Source: CAYMCQ01 sp964389025 (GTDB lineage Bacteria; Verrucomicrobiota; Verrucomicrobiia; Limisphaerales; CAYMCQ01). Taken from it: a DNA stretch of 13,486 nucleotides. The stretch covers positions 1 through 13,486 of the forward strand of contig CAYMCQ010000097.1 of assembly GCA_964389025.1 (NCBI GenBank). Reading direction: 5' to 3'. The translations under genes and the position numbers were made by a program. Positions 7,213 through 13,486 of the stretch are shown piece by piece; positions within the stretch are counted from its first letter, which is position 1; every line of letters starts with the position of its first letter. The notes under the pieces were generated by a model. It did not search any database. It was given only the letters and a program-made list of their open reading frames with translations, and was not told where the DNA came from.

Positions 7213-7995
7213 TCATGGTTGATAAATGTAAGGTGCCCGGGAATGCAACTCGGTGGGCTGCCATGCAGAATCTTGGAGGCGCGTGTCCACCAGTCCAAAG
7301 TCGAGGCTGGAGGTTTGTTTGTTCTTCTTATATTCGGCATGACCATCACAAGAGACGAGAATGCCCCCCTGCTCGTGGAGATTGTTGTAATGCTCGCGCG
7401 GGGTGCCACTCCATTCGCTGGAGTTGGAGGCCGTCCATGTGTGCCACTGGGTGTAGTTGTTCCCCGACCCCTCCGGTTCATACCAGAACGCGCCCATCAA
7501 GCAGTAATTCTCCTGAAAGATCACGGTGCGGGCTGGATTTCTGAGTTTGCTGATCCCCTTGTTCAACACCAGTTGGCTCACCAGCATGGCGGTGGAACTG
7601 ACTGCTGTTGGCACATATCCCGGCTTTTTCGAAGGCACGGCAGTGGGGCAGATGTAAACTTTCGTTGGAGCCGTGACATTCTTCACGCCGACGTAAGGGT
7701 TGAGGGCCTTGAGCACGTTGTCCTGGGCAAACTGATTGTTGAAGTCAAACGTTTGATTGCCACCCGGGTTGGGCAGTTTGCCATTGGCGTCGGTGTCATA
7801 CATCTGGAGCGCCACGCCTACTTGGCGCATGTTGCTGAGGCAGGCGGTGCGCTTGGCTTTGGACTTTGCCCTGCTCAACGCCGGCAGCAGCAGCCCCGCG
7901 AGGATGGCAATGATGGCAATCACCACCAATAATTCAATCAACGTGAAGCCCCTGCCTGGCAGGGACCGTTTAGGCGTAAGGAGATGCAGCTTCAT
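7213..7995 (-). CDS. Type II secretion-type pseudopilin (prepilin-like)
   Basis: The 260-aa protein carries a class III prepilin leader: a 16-residue basic N-terminus ending in GRG, then FTLIELLVVIAIIAILAGLLLPAL with the conserved Glu five residues after the cleavage site (G16/F17, E21). The methylated-helix segment is followed by SRAKSKAKRTACLSNMRQVG (to about residue 60), typical of the long pseudopilin family that is expanded in Verrucomicrobiota and Planctomycetota. The C-terminal region has the family's His...GG...DGH pattern (GGILVSCDGHAEY). Members of this group are thought to be prepilin-peptidase-processed surface or secretion components; their exact role is not established. I use ATG 7995. 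A TTG at 8022 in frame, with AGGA just upstream, would add nine residues and is a real alternative. It heads a two-gene unit with the lipoprotein. Confidence 0.92.
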   Translation of the reverse strand: MKLHLLTPKRSLPGRGFTLIELLVVIAIIAILAGLLLPALSRAKSKAKRTACLSNMRQVGVALQMYDTDANGKLPNPGGNQTFDFNNQFAQDNVLKALNPYVGVKNVTAPTKVYICPTAVPSKKPGYVPTAVSSTAMLVSQLVLNKGISKLRNPARTVIFQENYCLMGAFWYEPEGSGNNYTQWHTWTASNSSEWSGTPREHYNNLHEQGGILVSCDGHAEYKKNKQTSSLDFGLVDTRLQDSAWQPTELHSRAPYIYQP

Positions 7996-8022
7996 AATCA
8001 AGTTGTCTTTCGTCGAAAACAA

Positions 8023-8538
8023 GTTTCCTGACCCCGGCGCGGTTGATGCGCCTGCCGAGGGGCGACCGTTTCAACAACCGACGGATGATTGAGCAATACT
8101 GGATTGACCACACACACAGCCTGCCTGAAGTCGCACCTCAGTTCAATGCCAAATTTCATCTGAAAATTTTTCAGCGCGGATTATTGGAAGCAAAATTGCC
8201 AGCCACCGTTCATTGCCGGCTGTTTGAAAGCGTCACTCTTGGCGTCCAAAATTCGTTGCGCGACTTTCTAGTCCCGCGTTCTCAGGCTTTCCTGCTTGCC
8301 AGTTGAGTTGTCTTGAACGAAGAAAATGCGGCTGCTTCGTTGGAAGAGGCGGCATCGATTTTTCATAGGCAGACCAATTTTTTTAGAATGCCCGGCATTG
8401 AAGTATCTACGTTAGCGGATTGTGGGCGAATACTCGCGGATAGCGCGAGGATTCTGACGGATGGCAACAACGCCGGAGCTTTTGCTGGAGGTCAGCCCAG
8501 TCCGTGTTCTAAGTCCCTGATAAACAGATATCAAGAAA
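8023..8538. other. About 500 nt without a recognisable gene
   Basis: This stretch lies between the divergent ends of the pseudopilin gene and the tRNA gene. Short open frames exist on both strands but show no family signature. The only structured element found is the hairpin at 8428-8454. The promoter of the pseudopilin unit presumably lies near 8030-8110, but no convincing hexamer pair could be fixed. Confidence 0.5.
8428..8454. other. Perfect-core hairpin downstream of the tRNA
   Basis: CTCGCG (8433-8438) and CGCGAG (8444-8449) pair over a 5-nt loop, and GAAT/ATTC extends the stem beyond one A-G mismatch. It lies about 85 nt beyond the 3' end of the minus-strand tRNA. No T-run follows on either strand, so its use as a terminator is uncertain. 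Confidence 0.35.
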
Positions 8539-8613
8539 TGGAGCCAGTTGTCGGATTTGAACCGACGACCGACGGTTTACAAAACCGTTGCTCTACCACT
8601 GAGCTAAACTGGC
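8539..8613 (-). tRNA. tRNA-Thr (anticodon UGU), CCA encoded
   Basis: On the minus strand this reads as a complete tRNA. The acceptor stem is GCCAGTT/AACTGGC, the D-arm is GCTC...GAGC, and the anticodon stem ACGGT/ACCGT flanks the loop TTTGTAA with anticodon TGT. The T-arm carries GTTCGAATC. The discriminator U is followed by a genomically encoded CCA. It decodes ACA and related threonine codons. There is no pseudo-tRNA or attachment-site copy of its 3' end visible in the window. Confidence 0.97.
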
Positions 8614-8664
8614 CTGAAAGTGTAATTTTTTAAGCTACATTCGATAATTTGGCAAGCGATTCGC

Positions 8665-9097
8665 CTAATTGGACTTTCCCCGGGTTTTGTAATGGAAGTG
8701 AAAAAGCCAGAGTTGAGAAGTAGTCGGTAGCGGCACGTGTGTGCGACTCATTGCACTCACTCGTGAGAGCGGCACGCGAATGCCGCCGGCCAGCGCGTAG
8801 TAGTGAAACTGCGGCACGCGGAAGAACTGTTTGGCCGCCTTCAACACGCGGCTGCCAGCACCGCCAGCTTGAGCGATTCGCCCAGCCATCCCGCCGCAAA
8901 ATAGGCCGCCGCCATCACCAGCGCCGCTGCAAGAGCGGCAGCACCCGCCGACTGGCCGGCTCACGCGCCAGAGCCACGCCGCTCCAGTAGCCCGGCACCA
9001 CTTCCTCCGTGCTGCCGCCGCGCACAGTGGCCAGATACGGCATGACTTTGGCGTGGTTTCTGCGAATGTCCGTGGAGTCAATCACGATTCCCGTTGT
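8665..9097 (-). pseudogene. Remnant of a DDE (IS4-like) transposase
   Basis: Three minus-strand frames together give pieces of one transposase. From 9097 to 8915 the first frame reads IVIDSTDIRRNHAKVMPYL followed by VRGGSTEEVVPGYWSG, the region around the first catalytic Asp, and ends in TGA. A second frame (about 8921 to 8840) gives LVMAAAYFAAGWLGESLKLAVL, typical of the helix near the C-terminus, and ends in a stop. The third frame (about 8845 to 8665) gives LKAAKQFFRVPQFHYYALAGGI and a basic tail ending at the TAG (8667-8665). The second Asp and catalytic Glu regions, probably some 200 residues, are missing between the first and second pieces. The element is therefore an internally deleted, frameshifted and inactive relic. 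I could not find terminal inverted repeats or target duplications. The family call rests on motif memory. Confidence 0.7.
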
Positions 9098-9143
9098 TCA
9101 TGCGCGGCGGGCAAAACTTCGAGGCACCGACGCAACTCTGCGG

Positions 9144-10487
9144 CTACTTCTCCGCGATGCAGTAGAGGAATCGCTCGCCACGCAGGTAAAGTTCCTTGTC
9201 CACCAACGCAGCCGAGGCGCTGAAAGAATCGTCGAGGCGATTCACCGCCAGCGTTGTGTTCTCCTGGTCGTGGCGAAGAACGACCGTTGTGCCGTCACGG
9301 GCGGTGACGTAGATGCGTCCGCTCGCGCCGACCGGCGATGAGAAAATGAAATCGCGGATGCCGTCGAGCCGGAGCGGTTCGTCACGCAATTTGCCGGTCG
9401 CCGGATCGAGCCGCACGAGAATGTTCTGGTTGTGGCGAATGTGATAGAGCATGTCGTCGTAAAGCAGCGGCGAGGAGACGTAGGGCGTGAGACGGTTTAG
9501 CTTCCACACGACGTTGGTGGTGCCGGTGAGGTCGCCCTTCGCGCCCGCGAGGCGAATCGCCAGCATGGCTTGCGAATAGTAACTGTTGCCGGCGATGATC
9601 AGGTCGCGCCAATGCACCGGCGAGGAAACGACGTTGTCGGTAAGTCCGCCGCATTCCCAAAGCTGCGCGCCCGTCGCGAGATCGTAGCCGCGCACGCGCT
9701 TCGTCGCGCTGACGATGACTTGCGGCTTGCCGTCCCGCTCGACAACGAGCGGCGTGGACCAGGAAGTTTTTTCATCGCGCGCGGCTTTCCAAAGCTGCTG
9801 GCCGGTGCGTTTGTCGAAGGCATAGAGGAAGGAACTGCCTTCGTGATCCCAATTGACGATCAGAGTGTCGCCATAAAGCACGGGCGAACTGCCTTCACCG
9901 TGCGCGTGCAACGTCTGCATCTTGCCGAGATCCTTCTGCCATTTCACCGCGCCGTCGAGGTCGAGACAGTAAAGTCCGCGCGAGCCGAAGAAGGCGTAGA
10001 GCAATTCACCGTCGGACGTCGGCGAATTGGACGCCGGGCTGCCCGTCTCGTGCCCACCTTCGTGAGGCCATTCCTCGCGCACAGCCTTTTTCCACAGCAC
10101 ATGCCCGTCACTCCGGCTCAAGGCCATCACGATGTATTGATGCCGGTGCGTGACCGGTATGCTGTCATGCACGCCCGGCGCAGAATCATGCACCGGCTTC
10201 TGTGCTTCACCCACGGGTGCCGCCGTCATCACATACACGCGGCCGCCGAAGACGACGGGCGAAGAATGTCCCTTGCCCGGCAGTTCAATCTTCCAGCGGA
10301 TGTTTTTCTTCTCGCTCCACTCGACCGGCGGGTTTGCGAGTGGCGCGACGCCATTCGCCAGCGGCCCGCGCCACTGCGGCCAGTAGCGGAGCGAATTCGT
10401 GGTGGAATTGGCGGTCGCGCCTTCAACGAACGTCGCGAAGGCGAGCAGGCAACCAAGCATCGCGACCTGAGAAAGTTGTTTTCGCAT
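9144..10487 (-). CDS. PQQ-like beta-propeller repeat protein
   Basis: The 447-aa product has an N-terminal signal peptide (MRKQLSQVAMLGCLLAFATFVEGATA), so it is exported to the periplasm or outer surface. After a YWPQWRGP segment typical of the group come repeated blades ending in the PQQ-type W-K/W-E signatures: GHVLWKKA, GAVKWQKDLG, GQQLWKAA, GAQLWECGG and TNVVWKLNR, each paired with a leading SSPVV, SPTSDG or SSPVHW strand. It is a predicted eight-bladed-type propeller; no dehydrogenase active-site residues are seen, so it is more likely a structural or binding propeller than a quinoprotein enzyme. I chose ATG 10487 for the signal peptide; ATG 10502 would add five residues. Neither start has a clear ribosome-binding site. 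It begins 20 nt after the kinase remnant's stop codon, so it may be co-transcribed with the kinase upstream. Confidence 0.88.
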   Translation of the reverse strand: MRKQLSQVAMLGCLLAFATFVEGATANSTTNSLRYWPQWRGPLANGVAPLANPPVEWSEKKNIRWKIELPGKGHSSPVVFGGRVYVMTAAPVGEAQKPVHDSAPGVHDSIPVTHRHQYIVMALSRSDGHVLWKKAVREEWPHEGGHETGSPASNSPTSDGELLYAFFGSRGLYCLDLDGAVKWQKDLGKMQTLHAHGEGSSPVLYGDTLIVNWDHEGSSFLYAFDKRTGQQLWKAARDEKTSWSTPLVVERDGKPQVIVSATKRVRGYDLATGAQLWECGGLTDNVVSSPVHWRDLIIAGNSYYSQAMLAIRLAGAKGDLTGTTNVVWKLNRLTPYVSSPLLYDDMLYHIRHNQNILVRLDPATGKLRDEPLRLDGIRDFIFSSPVGASGRIYVTARDGTTVVLRHDQENTTLAVNRLDDSFSASAALVDKELYLRGERFLYCIAEK

Positions 10488-10507
10488 TTGTGAACCCGCC
10501 ATCGAGG

Positions 10508-10705
10508 CTACCGCACCGCTCCAGCTTTGGCCATGCCGAGCTTGATGACCTTGAGCGCCACGCGCCGCCGCACCTGCTCGGTCTGTTCGGCGACATACAC
10601 CACGACCTTGTCATCCCGGCAGACAGCTTTTAGAAAAGCGTCGCTTTCAGTCGCAGGTTTTTCCAGCGCCAGCGCAAACAAGGCTTCTTCACGGATCGGA
10701 CTCAC
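10508..10705 (-). pseudogene. Truncated, internally deleted Ser/Thr protein kinase (65 codons)
   Basis: The product starts with GTG at 10705 and has 65 residues. MSPIREEALFALALEKP is the usual opening of large Ser/Thr kinases in this phylum, followed by FLKAVC. The sequence then jumps directly to VVYVAEQTE and RRRVALKVIKLGM, the beta-2/beta-3 region holding the ATP-binding lysine (in VALK). The spacer with the linker and the Gly-rich loop (usually about 60 residues, ending in GEGGCGVVY) is missing in frame, and the reading ends seven residues after KLGM. It cannot be an active kinase. Its GTG overlaps the TGA of the upstream kinase (GTGA, 10705-10702), the overlap typical of translationally coupled tandem genes. 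It is either a fragment left after deletion of a second kinase gene or a short peptide kept for coupling. Confidence 0.75.
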
Positions 10706-13486
10706 GGTTGTTTGCTCTCAGCTTTTTCCTGCACCTCCACCGCCGCGATCTCCTCCCACGACGGAGCGCTCCACGCCTGCCAGGGCGGGTAGACGAGGAG
10801 CACATGACCGTCGCCGCTCCAGACGGGCTTCTCCAATACTCCGCCGACGCCGCTCAGATTCAGGAGTTCCTGCCGGGTGCTGACATCCCACAGTTTGAGA
10901 GCTTCGCGACCACCCGAGGCTGAAACCAGCCGTCGTCCATCCCGAGAAAAAGCGATGTTGTGAGCCGAGTTGAGATGGCCGTGAAGCGAGCTGATCAACG
11001 TGCCATTGGTGGGATTATAGAGTTCCAGCAGTCCCGCATGCGTGGAAACGGCTACGAGACTGCCATCGGGCGAGACGGTCAGGCCGTTGGCCCGGTCTCG
11101 GCCCGCAATTTGTCGTAGTGGTTGCCCCGGGCGAGCCAGATCATAAAACGTAATTTCATGATCATTGTCCACCAAAGCCAACGTCACCAAAACTCGCCCA
11201 CCGGCGGCGAAGGACACGCCAGAAAACACCCCCGCACGGGAGATCACAGGTGCGGCAGCCTGAAGGTTCCAAACATTGAGCGGCCCAAATCGCGTCCAGC
11301 CGATCAGGTGGGTTCCAGCGGCATTGAACTGGGTGGGGATGATTTCCGGAAAATCGCGTTTCAGTTCAATCCGGTTCCCCGGTTCATTGAGGCTCGCGAC
11401 ATGAACCAACGTCGAAGGTGGCGACTCAGTCCACGCGAGCAATTCGTGCTTTGGGTCGTAGAGCGCACCGGAAGGCCGTTTGCCGGATTCAATTGTGATC
11501 CCTCCGCGCCGGCTGAGCTTCATTCCGCGCAGTTCGCTCGCAACAATCTGATTCGTCCCGTCCCAATGACAGATCAGGTTGGTGTCCGTGAGGCCCAAGA
11601 AACTGTCCGCTGCGGCCAATCCCGGCAGAGCGTGGGCCTGTAAATCCTCATTGAAGTCAATCAACGCCGGCGGACTGCCGCCCCTCATTACCAGTGCCCG
11701 CGCGTGGTCCAGTGGCAGGACGGATTGGGCGACCAGGTGTTCGGGAAGACGCGTGTATCCTTGCGCCAGGCCTTTCCCGTCCGTCTGCCACAACATGAGG
11801 TCGCCGTTCTTGCTCACGCTGGCGATCAGTTTTGCCGTCTCGGAAACTGCCAGGGTATGCACTTCATCCGTGTGACCGCGCAGCACCCTGGTCTCGGTCC
11901 AGTCATGCGTGTCCCAGAAGCGGATGGTTTGATCACTGCTGGCGGAGACCAGTCGCTTTCCATCCTTGGTAAACTCCAGGTCGCTGACCCAAGCCGTGTG
12001 GCCATTCAGACGGTCAAGATGCTGGCCGGTCTCCGCGTTCCAGAGGCGGATGGCGCTATCCACGAATCCCGTGGCCGAAGCGAGGAAGCGTCCATCTGGT
12101 GAAACGGCGAGTGCAGTCAAGGCTCCGTCGGACAGCGCCTCCGTGCGCCACAACTCCTTCCCGGCGGTCAGGTCAATGCACTGAATGGAGCAGTCGCCGC
12201 CGGGAGTCTCCAGGTAAAGCCGTCGGTTGTCAGCGGAAAGACGTGCCGCCCCCATTTCCGTCCAGCCCATGTAGAACCGGCTGGGAAACCGGTTCTCAAT
12301 CCTGCCGGAGATGTTCGCGACCCAGACTGAGCTGACCCCCTTTGCGACGCATTCCCCGTAGATGACCACCCGTGAGCCATCTTGGGAAAAGGCCAGGTCT
12401 TTCACCATCCAGCCGGCGTCGTCGGGTGCCGTCCAAAGAAACAACTCCTTTCCGGAGTTCAGTTCATACAGTTTCACGGTTCCGGGTTCAGAATTGGCCA
12501 CCAGTAAATTGGCCACCGGGGAAAAAGCGACTCTGCCCGGGGTGGAATTGTTTGCAGTAGAGAGCAGCCGAATGCTTTTCCGGGCCGGGACGTTCCACAA
12601 ACCGACCTGGCCATCTTGCCACCCAACAGCGAGCCAGTTGCCATCTGGTGAGAAACAAACATCCGTGCCGTAGGTTGGACGGTTGACCAGCGTGGTCAGG
12701 GCTTCGCTGCGTGTCAGTTGCCAGAGATAGCGCCACTCCCAGCCACGGAGGTCTTCCTCGCCCGGCTTCGGCCGGTGACGGTCCACGAGGCGACGGGCCC
12801 GGCCCAGATTGTTCAGTATGAGCGCCTGCTGGGCGAGATTCATGTCGGACGCGTAGAGCAGCCGGCGTGAATACTCCAGGTTTTCCCGAGCCTTCGCGGT
12901 CTCCTCGTCGGCCCGCTTGCGCTGGAGCTCCGCCTCGCTCTGTTTTGCTCGGGCCTCACTTTCGGCCGCCTGCGCCGTGACCCGCAAACGACTCTGCTCT
13001 CTCTCCGCCCGCCTGGCCCGCGCCGCCTGCCAGGCGCTCACAACCACACCAGCCAACAGCACCGCAATCAGTGCCCCCGTCGCCGCAAAGCCGATCTTGT
13101 GTCGCCGGAAAGTCTTCTGAAACTCATACAGCTTGCTTGGCGGTCGGGCGAGGACCGGTTCATTATTGAGATGCCGCTTCAAGTCGGCGGCCAAACCGTT
13201 GGCCGTGTCGTAGCGCCGTGTCCGGTCCTTTTCCAGACACTTCATCACGATCCAGTCGAGATCGCCGCGCAACAGCTTTGCCAGCTTCGATGATTCCACC
13301 GAACGCCGCTTCGCCGTCGTCGTCAGTTCATCTCCCTGAAGCGTCGCCAGCTTCGTGCTGGGCCGGACCGGATCCTTCTCCCGGATCGTCTTGCGCATCG
13401 CGTCGATCCCGCCGGCCATCAGTTCCTTCGGATCGAACGGCGTGCTGCCGGCCAGCAGTTCGTAGAGCAACACGCCCAGGCTGTAG
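10702..13486 (-). CDS. Membrane Ser/Thr protein kinase with WD40 repeats, partial (5' end outside window)
   Basis: About 927 residues are in the window and the reading continues past the right edge; the ATP loop, catalytic HRD and DFG lie outside. The visible part starts with YSLGVLLYELLAG, the alphaF region of a protein kinase C-lobe, and continues through DLDWIVMKCLEKDRTRRY (about 75-92). A single transmembrane segment follows at about 121-143 (in window-residue numbering), then a basic, charged, coiled-coil-like stretch (145-190) and a linker with the conserved RLLYASDMNLAQQAL block. From about 250 on there are many WD40-type repeats, best seen in SIRLWNAETGQHLDRLNG, SDQTIRFWDT and LKLWDVSTRQELLNLSG. 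The kinase is thus cytoplasmic with an exported propeller sensor, as expected of this family. The C-terminus is ESKQP, and its TGA overlaps the start of the kinase remnant. Confidence 0.92.
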   Translation of the reverse strand, partial: YSLGVLLYELLAGSTPFDPKELMAGGIDAMRKTIREKDPVRPSTKLATLQGDELTTTAKRRSVESSKLAKLLRGDLDWIVMKCLEKDRTRRYDTANGLAADLKRHLNNEPVLARPPSKLYEFQKTFRRHKIGFAATGALIAVLLAGVVVSAWQAARARRAEREQSRLRVTAQAAESEARAKQSEAELQRKRADEETAKARENLEYSRRLLYASDMNLAQQALILNNLGRARRLVDRHRPKPGEEDLRGWEWRYLWQLTRSEALTTLVNRPTYGTDVCFSPDGNWLAVGWQDGQVGLWNVPARKSIRLLSTANNSTPGRVAFSPVANLLVANSEPGTVKLYELNSGKELFLWTAPDDAGWMVKDLAFSQDGSRVVIYGECVAKGVSSVWVANISGRIENRFPSRFYMGWTEMGAARLSADNRRLYLETPGGDCSIQCIDLTAGKELWRTEALSDGALTALAVSPDGRFLASATGFVDSAIRLWNAETGQHLDRLNGHTAWVSDLEFTKDGKRLVSASSDQTIRFWDTHDWTETRVLRGHTDEVHTLAVSETAKLIASVSKNGDLMLWQTDGKGLAQGYTRLPEHLVAQSVLPLDHARALVMRGGSPPALIDFNEDLQAHALPGLAAADSFLGLTDTNLICHWDGTNQIVASELRGMKLSRRGGITIESGKRPSGALYDPKHELLAWTESPPSTLVHVASLNEPGNRIELKRDFPEIIPTQFNAAGTHLIGWTRFGPLNVWNLQAAAPVISRAGVFSGVSFAAGGRVLVTLALVDNDHEITFYDLARPGQPLRQIAGRDRANGLTVSPDGSLVAVSTHAGLLELYNPTNGTLISSLHGHLNSAHNIAFSRDGRRLVSASGGREALKLWDVSTRQELLNLSGVGGVLEKPVWSGDGHVLLVYPPWQAWSAPSWEEIAAVEVQEKAESKQP

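Noticed and set aside
7197..7481. 95-residue upstream extension of the lipoprotein reading frame
   Set aside because: It overlaps the pseudopilin gene in another frame, and the lipoprotein signal peptide begins at 7196.
8313..8633. Plus-strand open frame containing VVGFEPTTDGLQNRCSTTELNW
   Set aside because: The recognisable phrase is the reverse-complement translation of the tRNA-Thr gene at 8539-8613, a well-known source of false proteins. The rest has no family signature.
9570..10493. 307-codon open frame on the plus strand
   Set aside because: It lies opposite the beta-propeller gene, which has a signal peptide and repeated PQQ-type blades; the plus-strand product matches nothing I know.
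1..13486. CRISPR array, prophage, toxin-antitoxin or defence island
   Set aside because: No regularly spaced repeats, phage structural genes or known defence-domain signatures were seen on either strand.

Overview
The window reads like a piece of a Verrucomicrobiota chromosome, probably Pedosphaera/Limisphaerales-like. This is inferred from gene style, not from a marker-gene tree. The signs are a pseudopilin with the phylum's typical leader and C-terminal DGH motif, a membrane Ser/Thr kinase fused to WD40 repeats, a PQQ-type outer beta-propeller protein, a PHP-domain protein, moderately high GC, weak Shine-Dalgarno sites and several interspersed palindromic repeats. Most genes are housekeeping or family-assignable. 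No phage, CRISPR or recognisable defence system is present.

Left part (1-3335, + strand): a small cupin protein (138-614) is followed 40 nt later by a major facilitator transporter (655-2133), plausibly one transcription unit behind a promoter-like sequence at 79-107. A long palindrome (2148-2212) separates this pair from a TalB-type transaldolase (2337-3335).

Middle (3336-6726): an inverted-repeat element (3402-3515) runs into the 3' end of a DoxX-like membrane protein gene on the minus strand (3471-3875). An unassigned tryptophan-rich 179-aa protein follows (3948-4487). At 4521-4652 lies a minus-strand remnant of what looks like the C-terminus of a Gfo/Idh/MocA oxidoreductase. Next is a secreted two-domain protein (4744-6726) with a degenerate PHP-type domain and an alpha/beta-hydrolase esterase domain.

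Right part (6727-13486, almost all minus strand): a pseudopilin and a small lipoprotein form a tight two-gene unit (7995 to 6822). A gene-poor stretch leads to a tRNA-Thr(UGU) gene with encoded CCA (8539-8613). An internally deleted, frameshifted transposase remnant (8665-9097) lies between the tRNA and a PQQ-like beta-propeller protein (9144-10487). Upstream of that is a 65-codon remnant of a second Ser/Thr kinase (10508-10705). It overlaps by four bases the stop of a large kinase-WD40 protein that runs off the right edge (10702-13486).

The main theme is gene decay and rearrangement around repeats: three gene remnants (oxidoreductase tail, transposase, kinase head) and two palindromic repeats sit among intact genes. 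The layout suggests that an ancestral tandem array of kinase-WD40 genes collapsed by deletion, leaving the propeller gene directly behind a kinase promoter and leader.
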